Part shown: positions 1 through 10,700 of the stretch, piece by piece | Numbering within the stretch: the first letter of the stretch is position 1 | Layout: every line of letters starts with the position of its first letter | Origin: a virus | IMG/VR virus record: IMGVR_UViG_3300024323_000061 | Span: 1-24,276 of that record | DNA: 24,276 nt | Strand: one strand, 5' to 3' | Made by a program: the position numbers and the translations under genes | The notes under the pieces: model-generated | What the model saw: only the letters and a program-made list of their open reading frames with translations | Database searches by the model: none | Told to the model about the DNA's origin: nothing

Positions 1-100
1 CCTCAGCCTGACGGCGGGACCTCACAGCACCTGCCCTCGCCTCCTTGATGCGCTGCTTACGTTCAGCACGCCGAGGCCACGGAAACAGGTGCCAGTTCAC
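1..100 (-). CDS. Partial gene, short basic protein (N-terminus only)
   Basis: A reading frame opens with GTG at 100-98 and stays open for 33 codons to the window edge. The GTG overlaps the TGA stop of the preceding holin-like gene by four bases (GTGA), a typical coupled junction. A strong ribosome binding site, GGAGGG, lies six bases upstream. The visible residues begin MNWHLFPWPRRAERKQR and continue Arg/Lys/Ala-rich, with a helix-like pattern. Small basic proteins of this look often follow the holin-like gene in actinobacteriophages, but I do not recognise the family. The C-terminus is outside the window and the function is unknown. Confidence 0.6.
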   Translation of the reverse strand, partial: MNWHLFPWPRRAERKQRIKEARAGAVRSRRQAE

Positions 101-396
101 GGCGGACCCTCCAGCGACGGATGCCCGCGTTTCTCATTTACCCGCAAATCCTGATCATGTGCCATCTGGATTCCTGCCTGGATAGCAGCCATCACATCAC
201 GTGTGGCCTGCATTGCCGCGATAGCGGCGTCGGCACGTTCCCGCTGGCTGTCACGATCAGCCTTCAGTTCCCTATTCTCTTCCTTCAGGTCAGTGACAAC
301 TGCACGCGGGAAGACGAGCCCGAGGATGAACAGGATGCAGAACACCCCGGCCACCCCAGCGCTTGACAGAATACTGAGGAGTGCAGAATCGGGCAC
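97..396 (-). CDS. Small membrane protein with coiled coil, holin-like candidate
   Basis: This 99-residue protein starts at GTG 396-394, with GGGAGAA about eight bases upstream. Residues 7-30 (LLSILSSAGVAGVFCILFIL and on) form one strong membrane segment. Residues 36-70 (DLKEENRELKADRDSQRERA and on) are charged and heptad-like, suggesting a coiled coil in the cytoplasm. One membrane helix at the N-terminus plus a coiled coil, placed right after the last tail protein, fits the small holin-like or lysis-accessory membrane proteins of actinobacteriophages. No endolysin is present in this window to confirm a lysis cassette. An alternative is a tail- or membrane-associated accessory protein. The next gene overlaps its stop codon. 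Confidence 0.7.
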   Translation of the reverse strand: MPDSALLSILSSAGVAGVFCILFILGLVFPRAVVTDLKEENRELKADRDSQRERADAAIAAMQATRDVMAAIQAGIQMAHDQDLRVNEKRGHPSLEGPP

Positions 397-399
397 AGC

Positions 400-447
400 T
401 CACTTCTCCCGCGCCCGAGCTTCCAACTGCAGTTCATCATCCGCCAC
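400..447 (-). CDS. Possible 15-residue acidic mini-protein
   Basis: In the gap between the glycine-rich tail protein and the holin-like gene, a GTG at 447-445 opens a 15-codon frame (VADDELQLEARAREK) ending at TGA 402-400. It is preceded by AAGGGGAG with a spacer of about four bases, a better ribosome binding site than chance would often give. Its end overlaps the ribosome binding site of the holin-like gene, so its translation could help couple the two neighbours. It may equally be a leader with no product. Evidence is limited to the ribosome binding site and the helical, charged composition. Confidence 0.25.
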   Translation of the reverse strand: MADDELQLEARAREK

Positions 448-461
448 ACATCTCCCCTTGA

Positions 462-2888
462 TCAAGCTCCGAGCCGCTCAAACGACGACGTAAGGCACGT
501 AATCGTCGGGGCACCCGTAGTGCTGCCCCACAGCGACTCGATTTCCATAGTGTGACTAATTGTTGTATTAAAAGTTGTCAGCGTGTTATTCGGTCCCGTG
601 ACAACCACGATCGAGTTCACCGCAGCTGTCCCCGGGCTGATACCCGCAGCGTTCGCGGAAATCCAGAAAGTCAGCGTCGGGATCACCGTCCCGCCCGTGC
701 CCGTTGTCACCACCGTGATCTCGAACACCGCACGCCAGCACACCGGGGTGCTTATCGCGAACGCGGTAGCCGCGATCCGTCCCACCCCGCCGCCGCCGGT
801 CACGTTCCCCAGGTCAATGCAGCCGATCGACTGGAGAGTCTGCTGCGTTGACCCCCACGTGCCGTACCCCGATGCGGTAAGCCGGTACACAGTGTTGACC
901 TGCGGGTCACCCGCCTGGATGTTCCAGAGATTAGTCAGCTGCGCCTGCGCCGCCTGCGTCACCGTATGCGGTGTCGTGTCCACCTGCGCGGACCCGAGCA
1001 GCCCCGAGTACCCCGACGGGAGACTCACCAGGGGAGTGCCCGCAAGGTTCGCTGACAGCGACGACGTGCCCGCGTTCGCGGACGGCGGCACAGCGGACCC
1101 CACCAGGTTGAACTGCCCCCCGGTGAACCCCGGGCCGAACGTGTACCCGTACGCATCCGTGGAAGACACCGACGCGATAGCCAGGTTCAGTGTCGGCACC
1201 GACGGGTTATAGGAAAGGATGACCTGCCCGTCCGCGCCGTTGCCCGCAGTGACCACAGCGGAACCCGTGTAATAGTTCACCACGATGCGCGGTGACTCGC
1301 CCGCCTCACCCGAGTCGAACGTCCCCCAGTACGCCTGGTTAGTAAGCAGCGACGACGGGATCGGGCCGACCTTCATCGACTTCGCGTTCCCGTTCTGAAG
1401 CGCCGTCCCGATGTTCCCGTTCCGGCCCACGTTGATCGTGGTGACCTTCCCGACCGTGAACGGGCTGATCGTCACCTGCACCGACGTGACCCCCGTCGGG
1501 GCCACCGCACCGAACGCGCCCGCGTTCGAGTAGGACACCTGAGAATGCAGGATCTTCCCGATCGCCACCGACACGGACTTCATGACAACCGACACGGACG
1601 TGACCGTCACCCCGGCCAGGTCAGACTGGATCGTCGCGAACGGCAGCAGGAAATAAGCGAACTGGTTTCCTGCAGCCAGCGTCCCGAAACTGCCCAGGTT
1701 CTGGAACCCGGTGTACATGCCGCCGCCATGCTGCCGCAGCTGGTTCGGGGCCAGCGAATCCGCACCGAAATACGACCAGGTGCCAGTCGTAACATACGTT
1801 TTCGTATGCGAGTTGACCACCGCAGCGCCCGCACCGCCCCCGCCGCCGCCCGGCCCGCCGCCGCCGATGCCGTTCAGGTCAGATGCACCGCCGCCGCCGC
1901 CGACCCCCCCGTTCAGCGGTGCGGCACCCCCCGACCCGCCGGCGTTACCAGCAGACTGGACACCAGGATTACCCTGGTTCGTGGTGCCGCCTGAGGAACC
2001 GCCGCCGTTACCGCCGAACAGGCCCGACCCGTTCGCCCCGTTACCGCCGTCGAAATGAATCGTGTTACTGGACCCTGTGCCGCCAGGACCGCCGGTGAAC
2101 GCGGACCCGCCCGTCGCCCCGTTCGCGAGCACGGTAGTCCCGCCGAACCCGTTCGGCGCGAACGAGGTGTCCCCGCCGTCATTGCCGGACTGCCCGGTGA
2201 TCGCCCCCGCACCGCCCTGACCCACATTGATCACGTAAACAGTGCCGGGATTCACCCCGTACAGCGGCTCTTCCGAGTACTCCCCGCCGCCGCCGCCCTC
2301 ACCGCCCTGGGTGGCTGTCCCCCCCGACCCCCCCGACCCCGCTCCCCATGCCTGCACCCGCAGGGAGTTCACCCCGGTCGGCACAGTCCACAGGTACAGG
2401 CCGTTCGTTGCGAACGTCACAGCGGTGGCACCCTGCGTGTACCCGAGAACCTGCCCGCTGCCGTTCGTCATGGTGTGCACCAGCGACACTGCGGTGCCGC
2501 CGCTGATCACCGGGGTCAGCACGCTCCCGTTCGCCAGGGTGCTGCCCTGCATCAGCGTGGTGGCGTCCATGATCGCGCCGATCAGCGACACCGTGGCCAG
2601 CGTGCCGCCCGCCACGTTCAGCCCGGCCCCGTACGTGTTCCCGAACTGGTCGGTGCCGTCCGCAGCGGCCAGCGAGAAATACAGGTTCCCCGCAGAAGGG
2701 CTGCCTGAATAGCCGAACATGCCGCCGCCGCTGGTCTGCGACGCGAAATTCAGCTGGGAAGTGTTGACAGTCATTCCCCAGGCACCGATGGCATACCCGG
2801 GAATCATGCCCTGCGTGGAATACGGGAGCAGTGACGACGCCTGCGAATACGGGTCGTAAGCCGGGTAAGCCCCGTAAGGTGTTGTCAC
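462..2888 (-). CDS. Glycine-rich minor tail protein with an inserted domain
   Basis: This 808-residue protein starts at GTG 2888-2886, with TAGGAGT overlapping the previous stop. Residues 1-160 resemble N-termini that attach tail appendages. Residues 167-360 begin with a WTVPTGVNSLRVQAWGAG strand and become a long Gly/Ser/Asn/Ala region (for example GGGGPGGGGGGAGAAV), typical of glycine-rich sandwich domains in phage tail fibres and tips. The usual closing strand, VTAGNGADGQVILSYNP, appears only at 546-562. Residues 361-540 form a separate beta-rich domain set inside that fold. Residues 640-808 look like another beta-rich binding domain. Family knowledge suggests a receptor-binding or adhesion role at the tail tip; the host ligand is unknown. 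Confidence 0.8.
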   Translation of the reverse strand: MTTPYGAYPAYDPYSQASSLLPYSTQGMIPGYAIGAWGMTVNTSQLNFASQTSGGGMFGYSGSPSAGNLYFSLAAADGTDQFGNTYGAGLNVAGGTLATVSLIGAIMDATTLMQGSTLANGSVLTPVISGGTAVSLVHTMTNGSGQVLGYTQGATAVTFATNGLYLWTVPTGVNSLRVQAWGAGSGGSGGTATQGGEGGGGGEYSEEPLYGVNPGTVYVINVGQGGAGAITGQSGNDGGDTSFAPNGFGGTTVLANGATGGSAFTGGPGGTGSSNTIHFDGGNGANGSGLFGGNGGGSSGGTTNQGNPGVQSAGNAGGSGGAAPLNGGVGGGGGASDLNGIGGGGPGGGGGGAGAAVVNSHTKTYVTTGTWSYFGADSLAPNQLRQHGGGMYTGFQNLGSFGTLAAGNQFAYFLLPFATIQSDLAGVTVTSVSVVMKSVSVAIGKILHSQVSYSNAGAFGAVAPTGVTSVQVTISPFTVGKVTTINVGRNGNIGTALQNGNAKSMKVGPIPSSLLTNQAYWGTFDSGEAGESPRIVVNYYTGSAVVTAGNGADGQVILSYNPSVPTLNLAIASVSSTDAYGYTFGPGFTGGQFNLVGSAVPPSANAGTSSLSANLAGTPLVSLPSGYSGLLGSAQVDTTPHTVTQAAQAQLTNLWNIQAGDPQVNTVYRLTASGYGTWGSTQQTLQSIGCIDLGNVTGGGGVGRIAATAFAISTPVCWRAVFEITVVTTGTGGTVIPTLTFWISANAAGISPGTAAVNSIVVVTGPNNTLTTFNTTISHTMEIESLWGSTTGAPTITCLTSSFERLGA

Positions 2889-2894
2889 ACACTC

Positions 2895-4712
2895 CTAGTT
2901 ACTCAGCCACAGCAGCTCAAAATGGCTGTTGAAATTGTGGGTGACATCAGTAGTCCATGCGGTGCGCGCCTGAGACTGGTACATCATCGCCGGGGCGATC
3001 GTCTCCCCCTGGTTCAGGTAATAGCAGCCGATCGCGGTAGCGCCCGCCGGCTGGGTGCCCCCCGACACGAGCGGCAGCGACTGATACCAGTCCGGCTGCC
3101 CGTGACTTGTCGCCGGCGACGCGAACCCTCCCGACGTCGGCACGGAGAACCCTGCTGTGATCTGATCCGATGCGCCTGCCCCTGCGGTGACGGAGATTTC
3201 CTCCACTGCCAGGTACCAGCCGGCTACCTGCGCGGTGTACTTGTTGTTCACCGCTGACCAGCCGCCGTAATTGTCTCCTGTTGACCCGTGGACCAGGCCC
3301 CCGACTGCCTGCATCGTGACCGGCACGAACTGGTTCACCGTGCTTGACTGTGCTGTCGACTGATGCACCATCAGGTAGGGGCGGTTCAGGAGAAAGTTCA
3401 GGTCGTTCGCAATTTTAGTATTCATTATCCCGGCAAGCTGGGTAGCTGCCGTGCCGGGCGGGGTCGCAGCCTGGAACTGGAAGCCGGTTACCTCCGGGGG
3501 CACCCAGGTGAGGCCCCCGGAAGTGATCGCGCCCATCCACACCATGTTCCAGTGCGAGGAACTGACCGCAGACAGGATCTGCCCGCCGGTGGACGACTGG
3601 ACGAACGTGGTGATGGTGTCCCCTGCGTTCAGGTCCAGGATTTTCGTGGCTGCCGCACCGTAATACTGGTTCTGCGCTGTGCCGTAGGTGTACCAGCCGC
3701 CGAAATAGTTCGTCGCACCCACCTTGAATCCCGTGGCGAACTGCCCCGGGACACCGCCGTGTTCCAGCACTGTCGTGCAATGGCAGAAGTACAGTCCGCT
3801 TAGCGGCACAACATAGTTCGTGCTCTGGCTGAACCCGCTGAAGTTGTCAATTACCGGGGTGTTGCTGGACCAGTTCAGGGTGGTGAGCGCGGTGCCGAGG
3901 ATGCCGCCCAGCGGAGCCTGGATGCTCATCATCGGCGGGTAGTTCAGCAGCGCGAGAGTCTGCTGGATGGAGGAGTTCAGTGTCCCTGAAGACAGCGGGG
4001 TTGCCGCCCCGATCGACGTGATCGGCGACGGCACCGACCTGATCAGCAGGTTGTTCCCGGACAGGACCCCGCACCAGATTTCCCCCACACGCGGTGTTTC
4101 CCCGCAGGTACTGGTCACGTTCGACCTGACGGTGCCGTTCCTCCCGGTCCCGTCCGTCATCCATGCGCCCACGGTCAGGCCGCCGTCACCTGGGGTGCGC
4201 AGCACCAGGTCCACCGCGAACCCGCAGTTGTCATACACCGCTGAACCCGGCTGAACAGGGCCGATGTCCTGCTGCGCGGTTGTTCCCAGGTACCAGGCGC
4301 TGCCGAACGCAGACCCTGTTGTCTGCGAGAACGGTGACACCGGGACGAAGTTGAAAATCAGGTTCCAGCCGCCCTGCACCCCCGCGATGCCCGCTGACCC
4401 GGGAGCGACCGCGCCTGCTGACCGGAATTTCGCTGCATCCGCCGGGGCATCTGCGCCCACCCCGAACAATGCTGCGTTGTCCAGCACGGAAATGGCACTG
4501 CCGACGGTGCCGCCGAGGATCGTGGTTTTCCCGCCTTTCGGTGCGCCCAGCACCTGCGCGGTGGTGTACGTCTCGACCAGCAGAGGCCGGTTCGAGTGGA
4601 ACAGCACCCCGTTAGCGGCGAAATAGGAACCGTCATACGTGTACATGTCCTGGTTCAGCTGGTGCGCCGTGATAGGCGAGAAAGTCTGCCAGGTAGACGG
4701 TGACAATGGCAT
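2895..4712 (-). CDS. Minor tail protein with three repeated helix plus jelly-roll modules
   Basis: This 605-residue protein starts at ATG 4712, with TAAGGAT upstream overlapping the stop of the giant tail-tip gene. Three short helical segments resemble each other: around 16-50 (HQLNQDMYTYDGSY, then NRPLLVETYTTAQ), 245-270 (LNSSIQQTLALLNYPP), and 425-456 (LAGIMNTKIANDLNFLLNRP, then VHQSTAQ). Each is followed by a beta-rich segment. The segments at about 275-397 and 460-603 have the look of C1q/TNF-like jelly rolls (for example YVVPLSGLYFCHC with a later LNAGDTITTFVQ, and YTAQVAGWYLAVEE with LNQGETIAPAMM). It is probably a trimeric tail-tip protein that binds the host surface. The jelly-roll assignment is by pattern only. 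Confidence 0.75.
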   Translation of the reverse strand: MPLSPSTWQTFSPITAHQLNQDMYTYDGSYFAANGVLFHSNRPLLVETYTTAQVLGAPKGGKTTILGGTVGSAISVLDNAALFGVGADAPADAAKFRSAGAVAPGSAGIAGVQGGWNLIFNFVPVSPFSQTTGSAFGSAWYLGTTAQQDIGPVQPGSAVYDNCGFAVDLVLRTPGDGGLTVGAWMTDGTGRNGTVRSNVTSTCGETPRVGEIWCGVLSGNNLLIRSVPSPITSIGAATPLSSGTLNSSIQQTLALLNYPPMMSIQAPLGGILGTALTTLNWSSNTPVIDNFSGFSQSTNYVVPLSGLYFCHCTTVLEHGGVPGQFATGFKVGATNYFGGWYTYGTAQNQYYGAAATKILDLNAGDTITTFVQSSTGGQILSAVSSSHWNMVWMGAITSGGLTWVPPEVTGFQFQAATPPGTAATQLAGIMNTKIANDLNFLLNRPYLMVHQSTAQSSTVNQFVPVTMQAVGGLVHGSTGDNYGGWSAVNNKYTAQVAGWYLAVEEISVTAGAGASDQITAGFSVPTSGGFASPATSHGQPDWYQSLPLVSGGTQPAGATAIGCYYLNQGETIAPAMMYQSQARTAWTTDVTHNFNSHFELLWLSN

Positions 4713-4722
4713 TCTTTTATCC

Positions 4723-7700
4723 TTACCAGCTCAGGGACTGAGTGCCCGGCGTGTTCTGCCCCGACTGATCCGCGATCAGCGCCTGGTTTTCCGGGTAAAC
4801 CGGGGAAATCTGGTACTTCGTCGTCCACTGTGACGGGCCGATATCATGCTGGATTTCCTGGATTGCCCCTGTCACGCTGAGAACTGCCCCGCCCACCGGA
4901 CGGCGGTTCACCGTGACTGTCTGGTTCAGTTCCAGCCCGAGAATTGTCGGGAACAGCGTCGGGAACTTGCCCTGCCCCGCAGCCACGTTAATGGACAGCA
5001 CCTGACTGCGCTGCACCGGCTGCTGGTACTTCGCAACCGACCAGTTCACCACGTCATTGACGTCAAACGGGGTCAGCGCGAACGACTGGATTTCCAGCCC
5101 GGACCTGTTGAAGTAATTCGTCTGGCTGGTATGGTCTGCCACCTGATAGAAAAATGTCTGGTCCGGGCCACGGTTCTGCGTCGCGTTCACCGTGTTGTAG
5201 ATGAACGAGTTGTCCACGGAGAACGTGGAATCCTGCATGAGCGGCAGTTCCGTTGTCCCGTTGTCCCCGAATGTGGCAACCACCGGCTGGTTGTACCGCG
5301 CCCAGCGGATGACATAGACAAGACTGCCGTTCGCCTGGGTGAAACAGCGTCCGCCTTCCGTCTGCGTAAGCTGCTGCATGACATCCGCGCCAGTGCTGCC
5401 CTCATAGGAGTACGCCTCAGACATGAACGTGTTCTCAACGGTCCCGTAAGTGCCGTACCAGGCGGTACCGCCCCGCTTCAGGCCCAGCAGCCCCCATGTG
5501 AGCACCTGCGCGAACCTGCCCGGCGCGGGAATGTACCCTGACCCGTAGAACCCGGACGCGAAATGGTTGCTGATCTGCGCTGGGGTCAGCTCATACGGGT
5601 AGATGGCAAGATGCCCGGCCGCGAAGTTGAAACCGTTGTAAACGCACAGGTCAGACACGTCATAGGAGAACCGGGCGGGTCCCAGGGTGATCGCGCGGAT
5701 CAGCGGGTGCGTCGCGATCCCGTTGCTGACCCCCACCCCCACCCCGTTCAGGTAACAGGACAGCGACTGCGCGTACAGGCCAGTCGGCCCGGACACCAGC
5801 ACGAAATGCTGCGGTGCGAACGTGTTCTGATTGAAGTGGAGCGCCGCGCCGATCTCCGTGCCGTTAACGTACAGGCCGGTTGCCTTGGCTGTGTTCGACC
5901 CGGTGTTGATCCCGACGGTGATCACCCCGCCGACCGTGCCGATCTGCGGGGCAGCCGCGAAGAAACTGGACGGTCCCGCCCACGCGTTCAGCAGCGTGGT
6001 AGACGCCAGTGTCGTACCGCCCCAGGTGAACCAGAACTCCAGTGTCATCCCGGTTGTGTTCGTCGGGATGTTCGGATCGAAGTAGAACATGCCGGGACCG
6101 TTAGTGTTGGTTTCCGGGGCAATGTACGTTGAGGCACCCATCACCGTGTCACTGTCGCCCAGCAGGTTCAGCGCCTGCCCTGTCGTCGCCGGCTGGTCAC
6201 TGCCGTCCCGGTACGCGCCGACCCGGTTGTTGCCCGGAGCCTTGTTCACCGCGATCAGCCCGTTAGCGTCAAGCGGGGCCTTGATCGGGTCCAGCGACTG
6301 GGTGGTGAAACTGTACTGCTCATCCGTCGCGAAGTACGCGTACGGGGAATCTTTCCGGATGTCCCCTTCCACGGCGGAAGACAGGGAGGTGCTCGCCAGC
6401 GGCCCGTAGGCGTCCGTGGCGACCAGCGTGGAGAATCCCCACTGCGGCATGTCCGGCCATTCCTGCGGCCACCGTTCCACGTACCCGAACGCGACCGGGT
6501 ACTGGGTGCCGTTCCACCAGGCTGTCACCCGCACCGGCACGTTCGGGACAACGCAGTTAGTTGACACCAGGTTCGATCCGTTCAGGATCGCGCACTCATC
6601 TACGTAGAAGACAGTGGCAGCGGAAGGCAGGCCGGACAGCTTGGCGTCCACCCGGGCGAAGACAGCTGTTGACGGGGCCTGGGTGTTCACCAGCGTAACC
6701 TGCGTCCACACGCCGGCCGGGACGGACTTGCTGGCAGAAGTCGTGGAAATGAAAACCTGGCTGGCGTTGTACCAGTCAACGGAAACCTGTGTTGTGCTCC
6801 ACCCGAGCGGGATGTACACCCAGAATGAGGCGGTGACGATCCCGCTGTTCAGCCGGATCAGCTGCGAGCTGATGAACGGGTTGCTCGTCACCCCGTCCGG
6901 GGTCACCTGCATGGAAGTCGTGCCGCTGTGCGCGAACGCGGTTGACGGTGCCATGACGGAGTTGTTGTTCGCCGTCCACCCGGTGGTGCCCAGCCCGAAG
7001 CTCATGTTCGGGTTCAGCGCGTTGCTCCAGTACGGGCTCGCAGTATTGCCGTACGTGAACGCGCCGTCATGATTGTCCAGGGTGAGGGTCAGCTCCCCGG
7101 TTTCCTCCTGGGAAATCTCGTACTGCCGGCCACGGGTGATCTTGATGCGTCCCTGGCCCTTGTCCCCGATGACCCGCGTGGAAATGTCCGTCCACGTCAG
7201 CCCTGTGATGTCCCAGGTGTAGTCAACGCTTTGCGTCCAGTCTCCCGGCGTGGCCCCGAACGCGGCCTCCACCGTGACCAGGGGATAGTTCGGGTTCGTC
7301 TGAAGCGGTGCCGCCGCAGTCAGCTTCAGGCCCACGATAAGACCCGACGCCGGCACTGTGTTCGCCCATGTAGGAGCGAACGGGACACCCCCGGCGGCAT
7401 TGTTCGGGATGTACATCGAATAGGTGGTGGCCTGCGCGGACAGCGCCCCGCCCGCCGCCGCGATCCCCGACCAGCCGGACGGCACCGTCAGCGCACCGCC
7501 GCCGCCGCCCGTGGAAAGCACCCCGAACACAAGGTCGCTTGTCGTGGCTGTCCCCGCAGGGATCGTCAGGGCGGCAACCCCCGCCGTGGATACCGTGGTC
7601 TGCACGAAGTCGATCACCGGCGTACCGAAGCTGCCCGGCAGGTTGTGGACTTCAGCGATGGTGTACGAGGTGGCGTAAGCCCACCCGGTGAGCGCCACCG

Positions 7701-10700
7701 AAACCCAGGACACCTGACGGGGATTGTCGCAGAACCAGATGCTGCTGCGGGACACCCCCTGCGCCGGGGTGATCCCGATCTGCCGCCACAAGTTCCCCGC
7801 AGAGTCCGACACGTTCACCGCAGGAGCCTTGCCAGGGGCGGTGGCAGCGGAGAACGGGGACACGTTCCAGCCGATGAACGCGACCAGGCCCGTTGTCGTG
7901 CCGGTGCTGCTGATCGTGTACGGGACGTCATCCAGCCCGTAATCGTTGATCACGTTCCCGGACACGAAACTGTACACGAACGGCTGCGCCCCGGTAGCGG
8001 CCCGCCCGGACAGTGCCAGCGGCTGCATCACGTACGTGCCGGTGGCGGTTTCCGAGGTGAGCCGGTCCGCAGCGTTCGAACTGAACATGAACGGCTGGAT
8101 GCCCATGCTGCCTGACGATGACTTCCCGGCCGGGCCGAGGAAGTTCGACGGGGACAGTGCGATGTCATCCATGTACATCAGCGGCTGGGACGGGTGGCTG
8201 TGCGTCCACCCGAACTCAACCTCAGCGACACCGCCGGTGCCACCCCAGGCGCTTGTCGCGTCAGTGTGCGACTCGATCACGCTGAGACTGTCACCCGCAT
8301 AGTAGCTGATGGTGAACGACCCGTTACCTGCCGTGCCTGCCAGCAGGTACCACTCGATCCGGTACCAGGTATTGGTGGACAGGGCCGTGGTGAACGTGAA
8401 GATCGTCGTGAAGCTGGGATTCTGGAGAACCAGGTGACCGCCCGTGTCGATCTGGATGTTCCCCGCATTAGATGCGCTGGTGCCGCGCAGCTGAACGTTC
8501 GCGTCCACCACCGCCGGCAAGCCCGTCAGGTAAACGTAAACACGCCCGTACGATGTCAGCGTCGCGGGAATCGTGGTCCACCCGACGAAAGCGGTGCCGC
8601 TGCCTGCCGTGGTAGACGCCGCCATCGCCAGGGAACCGTGCGCCGCCTGCGTTGAGGAGAACGTCAGCGACCCGTTCGCCACCGTCGCCACGTCGAACGC
8701 ACGCCCGGAAGCACCCCCGGAGTTCCCTGTGGTGATCGTGGTGGTGTTGGTGCCGCCCTCGAACGTGTTGTAGTAAAACGTGTTCGTGTCGGTAGCTGAG
8801 TTGCTGGTGGAAAACGCGGGGGTCTGCAGCACCAGCGCGCCGGTCACCGGATGCCCCGCCGGACCCATGTACCCGGTCGTGGACAAGCCCAGGTCATCCA
8901 TGTACATAACATGCTGGTTGGCGAGCGCCGTGTTCCACCCGAACGAAACCTGGCTGATCGCCGCACCCACCCCGTACGGGCCTGAGGTGTCAGTGAACGT
9001 GGCCGTGATCGTGGTGGAGTCCATCGACAGGTAATAGTTCACGGTCAGCGATGCGGTGCCGGTAGGCCCGCAGACCACCTGCCATTCAACCCGGAACCAT
9101 GAGCCGACCGGGACCGTCACCCCGACGCTGCTCCTGCCGCCTGAGGTGTTCTGCGTCATCAGCGCCCCGGCAGCGGTGATCATGACCCCGCCGCCGAACG
9201 CGCCGTTGCTCAGGAACTGGACAACAGTGTCATCTGAGGTCGGCCATGCGGTCATGAAGATGTAAGCACGCCCGTACACCACAGTCTGGTAGCCCAGCTG
9301 AGTGGACCAGAACACATTGCAGAGACCCGCATTGAATGTGGTGAACGCGATCATCGACGTGCCGTGCGCCGACTGCGAGAAGTACCCGGGGAAGATAAGC
9401 CCGTTCGGGTTCGGGTCCTGTATCGTCGTAACCCCGTCGAACGCGTTCGTGACAGCGGTCCCTGACAGGGCAACAGTCACCGTCTGCCCGCCGGCAGGGG
9501 GAGTTATGTCACAGTTGTTCACCAGGAACGCTGCGCTTGACGCAGGACCCGGGTACCCCTGAAGGTTCACGTTCAGGCCGCCGAGGTACACCGCCGGCTG
9601 GCTCGCGTGGTTGCTGGTGCGCCCGTAGTTGATCGTGTTGATGCTGCCGCCGGACCCGAACGCGCCTGCGGTGTCGATAACTGACTGGGTGATCGTCACC
9701 GAGTCCGCAGATGAGTAGTAGTTCAGGTTCAGCGACGCTGCCCCCGCACTGCCGCACACCAGCTTGAACTCAACCCGCGTCCACTGGTTCAACGGCAGGA
9801 TCGGGCCGCCGCCGACCTCACCCGACGATGCGTTCTGCGTGCGGAGCTGACCGCTGGTCGCGATCATCACCCCGCCGCCGAACGTACCCGAGTTGCGGAA
9901 CTCGACAATGTTGTCGTCCGCAGCAGGGTACGCCTGCATGTACACGTACACGCGACCGTAAATCGTCGTCTGCGACCCCAGTGATGCCGCCCAGGTAACC
10001 ATCGCCACCCCGGCCACGCCGGATGTGGTGAACGCGCCGGACAGTCCCGAGTGGATCGCTGCCACATTCGAGTAGACGGCGGTGGCGCTGTTCGTGGTGG
10101 TAACCGAGTCGAACGCGTTCTCCCCGACACCGCCGCCGGAGTTGCCCGTGGTGATGCCGGTGCCGTTGGTGCCCTCGTTGAAGTCGTTTGACAGCAGCGT
10201 CGTGGTTCCCGGCCCCCCGGACGGGGAGATCACCCACGTGAACGACGCACGGCCGGCAGCAGAAGTCCCGTCCGTGGCTGTCACTGTGCAGTTGAACGTC
10301 CCCGCGACAGTCGGGGTGCCGGAGATGAGGCCGCTGGAAGCGTTGATCGACAGAGACGTCGGCAGCCCGGAGGATGTCCAGGTGAAAGTCTGCCCGGAAG
10401 CGGAGTCCGTCGCTGTCATCTGCAACGATGCGGCGGTGCTCACCACCCCGGTCTGCGACCCGGGATTCGCTACCGTGACAGTGTTGCCGGAGGCAGGGTT
10501 GATCGTCCACGTGAACGAGGTGGACCCCGCAGCTGAGGTGGTGTCCGTCGCGGTGATCGTGGGAGTGTAAACACCCTGGGTGGTGGGGGTGCCGGTGATC
10601 TGCCCGGTGGTGGAGCTGATGGACAGGCCGGTGGGCAGGCCGTTAGAAGAATAGGTGAGGGTCTGCCCTGCTGCGGAGTCCGTGGCGTTGATCTGAAGCG

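Noticed and set aside
1778-2070. CCG-rich stretch as a regulatory or simple-sequence repeat
   Set aside because: It is the DNA of the poly-glycine region of the minor tail protein read on the other strand.
7069-8115. 348-codon plus-strand frame inside the giant tail-tip gene
   Set aside because: Antisense shadow: high Arg/Pro/Gly, no start signal, and the opposite strand encodes recognisable domains.
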